This document shows, one piece after another, positions 46,302-56,939 of a stretch of 64,000 bases of DNA (the stretch's first letter is position 1; each line of letters starts with the position of its first letter). The DNA is from Symbiodinium kawagutii (Eukaryota > Sar > Dinophyceae > Suessiales > Symbiodiniaceae), in the NCBI GenBank assembly GCA_009767595.1, contig VSDK01022082.1, positions 62,001-126,000 on the forward strand, in the 5' to 3' direction. The translations under genes were made by a program, and so were the position numbers. The notes below the pieces were generated by a model, which was not told the origin of the DNA, did not search any database, and saw only the letters and a list, made by a program, of their open reading frames with translations.

Positions 46302-46374
46302 CTAAAAGCCGCTGCGCCGCCACATGGTGCGATCCGCGACACAACGCGTGGAGCACCGAGTTCAGAGTCACTAC
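46302..46374 (-). CDS. PPR exon
   Basis: After acceptor GGTACCCAG the minus strand reads VVTLNSVLHALCRGSHHVAA then QRLL and stops at a consensus GT donor (TTTTAG|GTGAGC). It encodes a first helix, Cys and turn, and start of the second helix of a PPR motif, with Val in place of the usual Trp. Length 73 nt; phase 0 in and phase 1 out. It joins in phase to 42816-42746. Between it and exon 50742-50670 about 13 residues of the motif are missing, implying another small unseen exon in 46.4-50.7 kb. Confidence 0.65.
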
Positions 46375-46469
46375 CTGGGTACCGCCAAGGGATGCCCAGC
46401 CGTCTAAGGGAAACGTGTTGGAAGACCATGGGATTTTGCTAAGAAACTTTCTGTCAAGATAGAAGCCAT

Positions 46470-48600
46470 GGTTCGAGCCTGGTTAAGAGACCTAAGAAGA
46501 ATGGGGAGGCCATGGGAAAACCACGTGTTTTTTTTTGGCTTGTGGGGAAACATTAGGAAATTGAAAGGTTTTAAACAAGGGAAACATACGGAAAACCAAA
46601 GTATCATTTTTCAGCGGGGAGCCAGAAACATTGATCTTTGCAAAGGGAACAAAATGAGTAGTTAAGCAGAGATAACCCTTTGGGTATTCAACCCATACTG
46701 TTTGGTAGGGAAAAAAACATTGGTGAACATCCAAGATTTGGTGGTTGAAACACTCTGAGTTAAGACTGCGTCTTCGTCTAAAACATGCGGCCAGAAACAT
46801 TGCGCTCGCTTGACAACGCCGTCAGGTTTGCTGATGTGGAGCGCTGGGAAACCGCAATGGTTGCAAATAGAAGAGTCCACATTACAAAGGTCCTATCCGT
46901 TTGTTTACCAATGTTTGATGCCTCATCAAACATTGGTATGTGAAAAATAAGAACAAGATTCCCCATTTTTGGAACTTATCCCGGTTGATTGGGACTACCA
47001 TCTCAACCAATTGGGATGCGACATCCAAACTTGCTCGTTAGTCATCACTTTGCTGCGTGCTTGGTGTTCATCCCCGCTTCGTGACTGGTTTCTAACCATG
47101 GTTACAAGAGCTCTCATCCACCATGCAAGGTAATTCACCATGACCCCAACTGCACATTCAAGTACCCACATTCTCTTCATACGCCCATCCGGGAACATGC
47201 AAATGATCGCCACAAAAGGGCAGCCAGGGATGTTACAACAAGCATCAGTGATTTAATCATTAAAAAAACTTTGAGTCATGTTAACTATCATGAACCATCA
47301 TGAACAATAATCAATGTAAAGAGATATGAACCAATAGATCACAACCACCATTGACCACATCATTAACCATTAACCATCACCTAACTATCAAGTAACCATC
47401 ATTAGCCATGTTTCACCAATCTTAACCATGCTTAACCCCTATAATCATCCATTATTTGCCAGTTTAGTGACCCATGGTGAACCATCAACCGCTACCATTT
47501 TTTCACCCGAACAAATGGTCCGACGACAGGAACTCCGCCGACGGAATCTCGGCATTCCCACGGATGGTGTGAGTTTTTGCCGTGGCAAACTTTGCAGCAC
47601 CTGGCGCCAGCTTTTCGGGGATGGGTCAAGATTAATTAACCTTGGTTATACAGTGGTTCATATCTAGTAGTGATAAGGTTTTATATATTGAAAATTAATC
47701 TAGTCTTATGGCTATATCAGTCATTGGCAATTTTCTTTGAGGATGGTGAATAACTACCGTAATGGTTCATTAGCTGCCGAATGGTTGATAAAAGGTAATA
47801 TTTAATGGCCAAAAACATAGGATGTGTCAATGGGTCATAACCAATCATAACGAGAAATGGCCACGTGCAAATCCCAACAAAAACTAATTTGGTCATCCCG
47901 GGATGTGAACAGCTGGGGTACAAGGTATTGACTGACATTTATTGGTTGGTCACCAGAGGGACCACCACTCATTTGAGCAATGGCGATAACTTTCGGAAAG
48001 CGGCAAACCTACTTGACAACCATGACTCAAAATGTTCCTTGATGCTGTGAAATGGTAAGCCATGTTTGTCTCTTTAGGCTTGTCTTTTTAATTCCAATCA
48101 CACCTGAAAAGTAAAAAAGGTCAAACGGTGAAACGTTGGTGCCAGACCGTATGTTAAACCTGAATTTGTGATGTTTAGTGACGGTTCATACCCGCTTGTG
48201 ATGTTCCGGGCAAATGCTTGTTGATCCGTAAATTTGCTTGAGATGGGATGAAATGGACTCAGGGTGGCACATGCAAAATTTCATGATTACTTCAGGACCA
48301 GCTATCGCGTCTCTATGTTTGTTTAGCCTGATTCGTACTAGCTGACGCAACAACATGGCAAAAGCACAAAGCGGGAATTGAAGTAGCAATTTTTTGGGGA
48401 TGGCTGAGATATGCTAATAGACCGAAGGCAAGTACGGTTTGACAGGGAAAACACATTTGGGTTTTTACTCGACACTTACCTCCTATTGCTCCAAATACTT
48501 TCTGAAAAATGGTTCGGGCCCCAAAAAACAGCCCCGGCAATTGGAGCACTAGGGATCATGATCGTTGCCGGACCTAATACAGACGAACTGACTTTGCTCA
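46470..48600. other. Intron-like stretch without recognised genes
   Basis: AT-rich with a C-rich-word run (TCACAACCACCATTGACC type) at 47280-47440. Overlapping frames at 46404-46966 share short hydrophobic low-quality translations. A GC patch at 47515-47610 (contains minus AEIPSAEFLSSDHLF) might hide the small PPR exon expected here, but I cannot identify it. Confidence 0.4.
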
Positions 48601-48639
48601 ACAAGATTCACCCTGATGAGTTGTCGGCCTCAGCACTTG

Positions 48640-49129
48640 CTAACAACCGTTACTTATCCCCTGTTCAGGCTCCCACCAGGCGATTGTATAGGACATGGCG
48701 CGGGAACCTTTGGTTGCCAGCGCCACCCTTGTCAGAACGGGTTGGAGTTCATCAGTGGTAGCAATCCTTCTTCGACCAGGCGGGTTGAAGCATCTTTGAA
48801 TCCACGCTTCCACTCGACCGAACATGGAGTCCACCTGCCCCTTGCCGTGCTTCTCGGCAAAATAAGACATGGGGACTGTTCGCCGAAGCAAGCTTCGACA
48901 CACTTACCTATCCATCTGTCAATGTGCTCATAGCTCTTGTAGTGCGGGCCGCAATCGGACCAGGCAACGATTCGTTCCATGTCATGTCAGGCAGGTGTTT
49001 GCAAACCTCTTGGTAGAGCAGGTTCGAAAGCAAAGCACTGTGCTGGATGATGGAACTGATGACCACACAATACTGCACAAAAGGCTCAACATAGGCCCTT
49101 CGTAGCGTAACATGTAGTGCCAATAGCAT
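48640..49129 (-). pseudogene. DDE-type transposase fragment with frameshifts
   Basis: Two adjacent minus frames carry typical transposase blocks: ERIVAWSDCGPHYKSYEHID (48975 downward; W-x-D-C-G-x-H-[YF], likely a catalytic Asp) and MSYFAEKHGKGQVDSMFGRV then EAWIQ (F-x-E-x-H-G-K-G-x-V-D, likely catalytic Glu). A third frame upstream reads ALLSNLLYQEVCKHLPDMTW. Frame changes near 48975 and 48885 show that the gene is broken. It lies inside a PPR-gene intron on the same strand. Confidence 0.5.
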
Positions 49130-49408
49130 TGAAATATAACGAGGCAGCTAACAAACCTATAGAATCTGTGACCCATTGCAGTACTTTCGCATCTCGTCAT
49201 CCCTTTCGCGCACCTTTCGCACATGAGATAAGATGAAAAACAGAGATACCATTCGGACACTTCTATGCATAAAATTACATGAGCAACGCCCATATGAGCC
49301 GAGGATCCGTATTTGTTGGCCACCCATCATATCCCATGATTACCCATCATATCCCATCATTATGATACCTTACAAGTTGACACATATCAGCACACAACCG
49401 GCAGGCTA

Positions 49409-49410
49409 TG

Positions 49411-49455
<45 letters not shown>

Positions 49456-49494
49456 CGTCATCATCATCGTCGTCATCATCATCACCAGTTGACT
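49409..49494. repeat. (ATC)n microsatellite
   Basis: About 28 ATC/GTC units with scattered C-to-G changes. Poly-Ser and poly-Asp frames here are artefacts. Confidence 0.95.
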
Positions 49495-49619
49495 GTGAAA
49501 CCATTAGTCTCTGGCATTGAAAATCATTATAATCCCTAGAAACCAGGAATATCATCATTTTGCAGGCAAAACTGGCAGCATGTGGCAGTGTAAACACTAG
49601 CAGCCATTAGTACCATTGT

Positions 49620-50640
49620 TTCCTGTTAAGAAATGAGACTGACCATTAACTAATCATCATGTTTTAAAAGCATTCACTGATCACTATATTCTCAACCATT
49701 TTCACTCCGAGTGCTTCATCAATCAACTAAACATTTGCCATTTGACCTTTCACCAAACATCATTCCTTTTTCCTTGACCATTTATCAACCATCATTCTTA
49801 GACTAACTATTGATCAACCACCAACTAATCGTCATTATTAAACCTTGTTCACAGCCTTTGAACCATCAATTCACCACCGATCAACTATCAATCATCAGTG
49901 ACTATTTTCACTACTTGTGGTTGATTACACAAATTGATCATCAACCATTTAACCTCTTACTAATCACCACTCTTAACCACCTTAACCATCAGTTCGCCAT
50001 TTCAACTATTGATTCCTATCTTAACAAAAAGTTATTCAACCATTACTTCCCGCGAACTCACCACGATTCTCAAGCATCTTTATAAGAATCAATAAGCATC
50101 AGTGCACCATGGATCAACCATTGATCAACCATCATTTTTTCAAAGTAAATCATTCAACCATCAACTAATGATCATTTGTAAGCATTTTCAAAACCTTAAT
50201 CAACCATTTAAACCAACCATTGCTAAGCCAGTCATTCACCATCCATAAGCATCATGACCCACCATCTTACCTCTAAATTCAGCATGAACTCAACCATAAA
50301 ACAACTATAGGATTACTTAAACATTAATAATTCATTCGCCATTAATCATTCACCAGTCAATCAACCACTCATTCAACCATCAACCATTCACATTCATTCA
50401 ACCATTCATCAACTAGTCATGGCTATTGTACATTCACCATTCAACCAGTACTACTTGATTCACCATTCAACCAGTCAATCAACCATTCATTCAACCATTC
50501 ATCAACCATTCATCAAACATTCATTCACCAGTCAATTAAGGATTCATTCACCCAACACTAACCTGGATGGTGAGGATCACCATCATTCATTCACTACTAG
50601 CCATTAACGAGGTGGCAACTAAGGATTCCTTCACCAACCA
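49620..50640. repeat. Long AACCATTCA / CAATCAACCATT low-complexity block
   Basis: About 1 kb made almost entirely of variants of AACCATTCATC, CAATCAACC and ATTCACC, all with the C-rich word on the plus strand. The densest part is 50330-50540. Several plus-strand frames of His/Ser/Thr/Asn are artefacts. This is the purest example of the window's background repeat. Confidence 0.75.
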
Positions 50641-50669
50641 TTCATCACCACCTCGTCAACCATCCCCAC

Positions 50670-50742
50670 CTGCAAGGCCCGATGCCATTGCGATCCTTCC
50701 GCCAAGGCCGACAGCAAGGCGTTGTGCGTCACTAAGCTTGGC
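50670..50742 (-). CDS. PPR exon
   Basis: After acceptor GATTCCAG the minus strand reads PSLVTHNALLSALAEGSQWH then RALQ and stops at a GT donor (TTGCAG|GTGGGG). It matches the PPR consensus with no gaps from the first helix through W-H-R-A-L. Length 73 nt, phase 2 in and phase 0 out. The upstream exon 51981-~51870 can end in phase 2, giving a junction with about three extra residues. The frame is also open upstream (LFAPVVDVGLDSR), so a longer exon is possible. Confidence 0.65.
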
Positions 50743-50804
50743 CTGGAATCAAGGCCGACGTCCACGACGGGTGCGAATAGCTGGTGGTAGATAGCTGCGT
50801 GGGT

Positions 50805-51189
50805 GACGTTATGGTAGACATATGGGTAGCTAAGCAACCAGCCAATGGTTAAGTAGTTTGTTAATGGTTAATTAACAGGAGAAGATGATATATACCAACT
50901 ATATGGTTTTGGGTCAATAGTAGCCAACAATAATGGGGGATGATATCCAACAATAATTGGGGGATAAAAACCAACAGTGAAGTTATGTTGGACACATGGC
51001 TATGGGTCAAGCAGTTAATCTACTAATGGTTCCGTACAACCGTTAAAAATGGTTGATAACAAGGAGTAACCAACAATGCTATGGGTATACCAGCTATATA
51101 TGGTTATGGGCAATGTTAACCTACCAAACAATGGTTCACTAGCTTGTTAATGGTTCATTATAGGAGATGATAATTAACAAATGAAGAGG

Positions 51190-51226
<37 letters not shown>

Positions 51227-51310
51227 CGAACTGTATGGCTATGGGTCAATGTGAAGCAACAATAATGGCGGATGATATCCAACAATAATGGGGTTACAGG
51301 ATATGAAAGA
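50805..51310. mobile_element. Series of family B elements with a TA microsatellite
   Basis: Unit starts at 50817 (ACATATGGGTAGCTAAGCAA), 50902 (CTATATGGTTTTGGGTCAAT), 50996 (CATGGCTATGGGTCAAGCAG), 51098 (CTATATATGGTTATGGGCAA) and 51230 (CTGTATGGCTATGGGTCAAT). These are B left ends repeated four or five times with partial cores. A TATATATATA...CATATATATA tract at 51190-51226 sits inside. Non-coding; it begins about 65 bp from the PPR exon at 50742. Confidence 0.65.
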
Positions 51311-51594
51311 TTAAACATTAATCCGTTTTGGTAACAATAGGGTGATTAATACAATACCTTCCATTAACTTCCATTCGCTACCATGACTACCATGTGCACA
51401 TATTGACAACTATTGACTTTATCATACTTTATCACAACTTCTCGGACCTTTATGAATCATGTTCAAATCATTTCAATCATTACCGACCTTGATCAAAAAC
51501 TATTAACCATCAACCACTATCAAAAATCATCAACCATATCCCAACCATTTTCAACCATGATCAAACATTTCTCAACCGCCATTAGCCACCATAA

Positions 51595-51800
51595 ACTGGT
51601 TGGTGGTTTTACCCCCTATGATAAAATAGGTCAACCAACCATTTGTTAATAAATGTTATTGAAAAATATGTTTGAAACCACCAACCTGTAGTTGTTTAAC
51701 CATTATTGTTGAATATTGTCCCCTATTATTAACTTTCATTAATGGCTATAACCCCTATAAAACCCACCAACCAGTCAACCATCGTCAACCGTCACTAATA
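51595..51800. mobile_element. Family C element followed by a D-like segment
   Basis: C: ACTGGTTGGTGGTTTTACCC ... TTTGAAACCACCAACC (51595-51687). D-like: GTTGTTTAACCATTATTGTT, then CCCCTATTATTAAC and GCTATAACCCCTATAAAACC. Adjacent placement suggests that C can also combine with D. Confidence 0.65.
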
Positions 51801-51869
51801 GCCATCCTCAACCATTCCTGCCCCTTTTAACCCCCACTATTAACCCGTACCAAGCATCAAATCACCGCG

Positions 51870-51981
51870 TATCCGCCAGCACCGCGCGCCTTGGGATCTC
51901 TTGGAACAGCTCCATGGCCATCGGCCATGCGATGCCACGACCGCAGGCGGTGATGGCACTGTTGGTGCACCGGAGCCGCTC
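51870..51981 (-). CDS. PPR exon (complete motif)
   Basis: After acceptor GCTGCAG the minus strand reads RLRCTNSAITACGRGIAWPM then AMELFQEIPRRAVLADT. This aligns without gaps to a whole 35-residue dinoflagellate PPR motif: N-S-A-I-T-A-C-x-R-G-x-x-W-x-x-A, Leu/Phe helix, Ile for the usual Met, and A-D for P-N. It ends near a GC or GT donor (GATAC|GCGGTG or ACGCG|GTGATT) just before an in-frame TGA at 51864-51862. This is the single best PPR exon in the window. Confidence 0.7.
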
Positions 51982-52373
51982 CTGCAGCTGGGATCAACAT
52001 GATTAGTTAGCTAAACTGTGCAACCGGTAGTGGTCATAACTATGGTTAACCTATCAATGAAAAAATACTGATGAATCTTATAGTTAGTTTTGCAACTGAT
52101 TAGTCACCATCGACTGGTTGCTGATCGCTATTGATAACTACTGCAGCTGGTAGTGGTCGTAACCATGGTTAGTTGCAGCTGGGATCACCGTTGATCACTA
52201 AAGCATGGTGTCTTCAGCAAATGATGATCCATCATGTTTAGAAAACTAGTGCTTATATTGTGATAAGCTAGCTAAAGATCAGAGAATCAATGACGCTAAG
52301 CTACCTGGCACAGCAACCAGTGATCCTGGTTAACTAAAGATTCATAAAATAATCACTGGTTGCTGTGCAAGGT

Positions 52374-52482
52374 CGCTTTTCAAAAATGGGGTGACCCCTA
52401 AAATCAACCATTGATCATTCAGATCAATCCAAACTATTTGGGGATAATTTGGGGGTGTCCTCTTTTGAGAAACCACCAGAAG
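52374..52482. mobile_element. Family A TIR element
   Basis: Left end GCTTTTCAAAAATGGGGTGA then CCCCTAAAATCAACC, right end ATTTGGGGGTGTCCTCTTTT then GAGAAACCACCA. About 108 bp. Confidence 0.75.
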
Positions 52483-52554
52483 GTGGCTGAACGAACCTCC
52501 AGAAACAATGTTGAACCACTTAAGTTGGGGTGCAAATCCAGGCAATTGGATGGC

Positions 52555-53200
52555 TATTATATATATATATATATATTAAAAAAACACATACATTGAATCT
52601 GTGCTCTGCATGAAAATGGCTATATTTGCTGAACTAAAAGTATGATAGTTGTGGTGCGGCATGCTTATTCATATTTGGGGGTACGAGTTTACATGATATA
52701 TGGGTAAAATTTATTGCTTAAGTATATTTGTGTGGTAAAGTGCAGATGCAAACAAAAAAGTGCTCAATTGGATATTCACAATTAGCCATTCACATGTAGA
52801 AACAAGACAATGCTTCTGCTGTAAATGCTGGTGCTAGCTGTCACAAAATAGTGGGACTCTAAATGGCTTTGGTGGTTTGCTGCTGCTTCAAAACTGGTAA
52901 TCTTGCAGTATCACCTCTCATTTCTAATACGTGCTATCATTTACCATCATTTATCACCATTATAATCATAATTTAGAATCGTTGACCTTCATTCAACCGT
53001 CATTACATGACCGTTTTGTCATAAAAACTCTCACCACTCTCAACCATTTCATTGCACCATCATCTTAATATCATTCTACCATCATCAACAATTATGAAGC
53101 GCTATTTCAACAGCATTTCACACCTACTCCCCATCATTTTGCCTCTCTTCATCATCAACTGCCACTAGTATTTTCTATCATTTACGATCATTTATCACTA
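52555..53200. other. TA microsatellite and non-coding stretch
   Basis: (AT)n at 52557-52577, then AT-rich sequence with no coding signal and a C-rich-word run (ATCATTTACCATCATTTATC) at 52935-53180. Confidence 0.5.
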
Positions 53201-53219
53201 CTTCCTTGTTTGATAAGAG

Positions 53220-53751
53220 CAGTGTGCCGAGCTCACACTTCCTCAGCAAAAACTTGGCGGCAGTGGTCCGGCGTGCTGGCCAGTTGGGCATCGGTGATAC
53301 TGGTGTGTGTTGAAGTCCCTTGCCGCAAGCCGCAAGTTCTAACCTCTCACACCAGTTGAAACCTTGTCGAATGTGCCTTTGTCGAGCTTCTTACAAATGA
53401 GATGCGCCACTGCGGTATCCAGCTGTCTTCAGGACTGAACAAACCTGTTCCATCCACCGTCACAGGAATGTGAAGAACTCCTCTCATATTACAAATGTCC
53501 TGCCACATCTTCCACAAATTGGATTTCACCTTCACGGTGTTCGTGGCAAACTTGGCATTCTCCAAGCTAGTCCCTGCTTCGGCCGATGCCACTTGACTTG
53601 CTGCAATTGCCATTGCATCATCGTATAAACCCCTTTTCCTCTTGGGGCTTGGAAAATCTGGTCCATTCTTCCGGCAAGTGAACGAAGTATCCACCAACAT
53701 AGGTGGCCTATCCGGGCTGCTCCGTTGCCAGTGCATCTCTCCTGGATCCAC
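53220..53751 (-). pseudogene. Tyrosine-recombinase-type element, N-terminal region, frameshifted
   Basis: First minus frame (53751 to about 53425): KRKRGLYDDAMAIAASQVAS, then ENAKFATNTVKVKSNLWKMW, QDICNMRGVLHIPVTVDG. It then shifts to a second frame: TAGYRSGASHL, TAA, EARQRHIRQGFNW, LELAACGKGLQHTPVSPMPN, WPARRTTAAKFLLRKCELGT. The 'S-x-L-W-x-x-W-x-x-[IL]-C-x-x-R-G ... P-x-T ... L-K-x-A-G-Y-R-S-x-x-x-[YH]-L' layout recalls the N-terminal domain before a tyrosine recombinase in DIRS/Crypton-like elements (memory-based). A frameshift and an in-frame stop show decay. Further open sequence in another frame reaches 54026. Confidence 0.4.
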
Positions 53752-54639
53752 AGCACCAGCAAGCTATGACTGGCGGTCAGGCTCAAGGGTTCACGACCTC
53801 CGAACTTCACCGGGCTTGGAACCCTCCGCCCTACTGGTTCTTTGGACCCAAAGGGATAATACTCATCCCTAACCATTCCTACCCCATGCTGGTAATCCAA
53901 CCCTCCTGCCGCGGCACGTTCTCCACATGCTGCGTGTGCCGGTGGAGCTGCAAGGCTTCTTCCCACCTGGTGAGCTATGGAGTGGTTCATGGGATGGCTT
54001 GCCCAACTTATCATGAATAAGAACAATCAGCTATCATTGAAAGTCATGTATAACATCAGTAAATGAACCATTCATTATTTTAATTTATCTATCAGTGGTT
54101 CGGTTGATTGCTAATCCTATAGTGATATACATTGGTGATTACTGATGGTCAGCAACGTCAATTAATGATGTCGTTCATAATTGTTGATTGAAATTAGTTG
54201 TTTGGAATGACTGAAAGCGGTTAACAATCCCCAACACTGATGACAAACCGTGCTGGTTGAGGATGACGATGCATAAGATTTGTCACTGGAGTAACCATAA
54301 TTACCGTTGATATGTCATCATCAATATCAAATATGGTTGACATGCCAGTTGAGTGATCTTAATTGTCATGTTTTCTTTAAATTGTTATTGATGGTCACTT
54401 AAGATGGTTGCCGCTAGCCGACAAAAGAAGGGCAAGGCAATCAGTGGAGGCCAGTAGCCAGTGATACAGTAAGAGGTCAACCATGGCCAAACCCGTCATG
54501 GAACAAAATGACCGACAATGGTTGACAATCATTAATGATATTTGTTTCATGATATGTTCAAGATAGCTAGGCTATTCATCATAATTATCAATGAGAGTTA
54601 TTCATGTTAGTCATTGATGCTACTTATTGATGACAGTGA

Positions 54640-55031
54640 TTGATGGTTGTCGATGAATCCTGTCATTCATATGACCAGACCTTGCCAAAGGCGTCGGGGT
54701 GGTTTGCTGCTCTGTTCATGGTGATGATGTCCTTTCTGGTCTGGACGTCCGGAAATTTCTTGATGAAAGGCGAATTCGGCCCTTCCAGCGTCATTGGGCC
54801 CGAAGTCAAGAGCCAGTTGAGTGTCTTCACCTCGTCTTGATGATAATATGTTTCAGTACTGAGAATAATTCAGGCCTGGAGGCTGAGAAGTGTTCTTGGG
54901 CATTTGACGCAAGAAACGCACCATGGGGTAACCCCTTCTGGTGCAGCAGCGATTGCCTGCTCTACCAGACTTGGTGGCTGAGTAACTTTCAGCACATAGG
55001 CTGCGAAGCGTTTGCTCTTTGCTGTGGATAA
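54640..55031 (+). pseudogene. Copia-type reverse transcriptase C-terminal remnant
   Basis: Plus strand, two alternating frames: VCCSVHGDDVLSGLDVRKFL (54702 on; V-H-G-D-D is the Y/V-x-D-D catalytic box region of copia RT), then in the neighbouring frame GPSSVIGPEVKSQLSVF (compare copia T-x-x-I-G-P). At least one frameshift and a stop break it. It is on the opposite strand to the copia fragment at 41.5-42.0 kb and represents a different part of the gene. Confidence 0.4.
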
Positions 55032-55195
55032 CGTCTCACCAATATGTGGCTTCCCATCTTAAAATTCACGAAGCATCTACAAGAATCATTGATCATTGTC
55101 ATTTGACCATGAACTTACCATTCAGAAAACGTGATTAACCCCAAATGAACCATCAGAATCACCAATCGACCATTATCTAACCACAAATGAAGCAC

Positions 55196-55308
55196 AAAAA
55201 GCTACTCAAACTAGGGCACCCCGAAAAGCACCAAATTTATCAACAACCATTTATAGTAATAAACCACCCATGTTTCCAGGTTCTGAATTTTGAGAACCAC
55301 CCATTTAA
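55196..55308. mobile_element. Family A TIR element, worn ends
   Basis: GCTACTCAAACTAGGGCACC at the left, GGTTCTGAATTTTGAGAACC then ACCCATTTA at the right; the core keeps ATTTATAGTAATAAACCACC. About 110 bp. It lies 26 bp beyond the donor end of exon 55377-55334. Confidence 0.65.
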
Positions 55309-55333
55309 ACATCCATCAGCATCCAGCAGTGGC

Positions 55334-55377
55334 CTGCTGCACGAAGCAAAGGCCGACAGCAATGCGATATAGGTCAC
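55334..55377 (-). CDS. PPR exon (first-helix half motif)
   Basis: After acceptor AACGCCCAG the minus strand reads VTYIALLSAFASCSR, matching V-x-S-Y-N-A-A-I-S-A-C-x-x-G of a PPR motif with Phe for Cys. It stops at a GC donor (CAGCAG|GCCACT) or a GT donor a few bases earlier. Minimum length 44 nt; upstream acceptors (CCACAG, TCCCCAG) keep the frame open through SPADHLHSNAQ, so it may start up to 40 nt earlier. Confidence 0.55.
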
Positions 55378-55483
55378 CTGGGCGTTGCTGTGGAGGTGAT
55401 CCGCTGGGGACATCCATCGAAATCACGGTCAATTGCTGGTTAGTCGAATGGTCACTAGAGAGGTCGCCGTAAGGTGGCTGAGA

Positions 55484-55606
55484 ACTGGTTGTGGGTCACC
55501 CTTAGTCCCCCTGGTTCCCCATCATTAACCAGGCTATTTTCCCTATTACTGGTCATTGTCCCCCATGAAATTCGTTGGTTAAAGCCTTGACCCATAGCCA
55601 ACTCAA
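55484..55606. mobile_element. Family B TIR element
   Basis: Left end GGTTGTGGGTCACCCTTAGT then CCCCCTGGTTCCCC, right end AAAGCCTTGACCCATAGCCA. About 122 bp, 107 bp from the exon at 55377. Confidence 0.75.
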
Positions 55607-55609
55607 CAG

Positions 55610-56900
55610 TGATGAATGGATTGTTGAAAAACATCTGTTGGGAATTAGTAGCTGGTCTGCTCTCAGCAACCTTGGTAGAAGCCTGACTTTTGGCTATAAA
55701 CTATACATCATCAGTCCTAAACATGCTAAATTCCTCAGGGCCTAGGAACAAACATGGTGGTTAACTGGTATAGACGGTATAGAACCAATAATTTAGGAAT
55801 GGTTCATGGAATACTAATTGATGGTTGATAAAAGGGTTGATTGATGCTCAATGAGTGGCTTTTGAACTTTGTTTGATCGTACATTATTTGTAGTTGTCAT
55901 TAAAGGTTGAATTGTGAAATAGTCATGAAACACAGAATAAATATGGGGTTATCAAGGATAAACATGGTCGAATTAATTAGTGGTTGATAAAGGCTACTGG
56001 GTAGAGTATGATCGTTAGATGGCGTTCATGGTTAGTTTATAGTCCATTGGTGGTAAATCACAATACAAGCGGTACACAATGGGGCCCCCGACCCTTATAA
56101 GCTTGTTCAGATTCGCCATTCAAATCTGGTTGTATGTGGTTGTCTATCATTGGTAGTTACCCTGGTGAACGCACCCAAATTAACTAAATAGGAGGTACCA
56201 CTATAGAATCAAAGGCCCCCCAAAGAGGGTTACCATAGATATTCTCTTGTACAGTTTCCATAGACACCCCTGGCCCTTGGTCCCTTGTACATTGATGTCC
56301 GCAACCTAAGGGCACAAATCTCTGGGTCTCCAAGCACCGTCCGGTTGTTCGCGCGCCTGCGAGTAGAGTGGGCAGTTGGAAGTGAGAGCAGCCGTTGACA
56401 TCATTGGCATAGCCATAAGGCTGTAACCATGGCTAGAGTTAAACAATGGCTATATAGTAGTGGCTGTAACCCGTAGTAGTATAGCTACAATGTGTAACTT
56501 CATAATCAATTGTTGTAACCATAGTAAACAACAGTTCTAACCACATACAACCATCTGTTGCAGTCAGAATCAGTAAACAACAGGTAGGACAGCTAAAATA
56601 ATGTGTAGCCCCTGATATACAAGCACTGAGTATTAACGATAACTATGGGTATATGAACAATTTCTATTGACAATTGATAGCTATAGTCATTAATAATGGC
56701 CATATTTGAAATAGCTATTCACTGCCAATAGTTCGTGTAAATAGTTGTAACTATGGCCGTTAACAACTTAACAATCACGCTTGCAGCAGTAGTTGGAACA
56801 TCTACTAACGATAGATCTATAATCACAGTAAAATAGTTGTCAACTAGCCATAGAATGGTCAAATATTGCTACAATAACTAGTGTAACTTCCAACTATTGA
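55610..56900. other. Intron-like stretch
   Basis: AT-rich with ATGGTTGATAAAGG-type words up to 56100 and, from 56400 to 56900, repeated 'agttgtaactatgg', 'aatagctatt' and 'ctataatagt' words built around CTATAG. A G-quartet-free GC spot at 56330-56385 (CCGTCCGGTTGTTCGCGCGC) is too short to interpret. No gene supported. Confidence 0.45.
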
Positions 56901-56939
56901 TCATTGCTGTTCTACCACTTGGTTAGAACCCTCTTGGTA

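Noticed and set aside
49233..49597. Poly-Ser and poly-Asp frames on the two strands
   Set aside because: Both are the (ATC)n microsatellite read in different frames.
49620..50640. CRISPR-like or satellite array of AACCATTCA words
   Set aside because: Unit length and spacing drift continuously; no fixed repeat/spacer structure, and the setting is eukaryotic.
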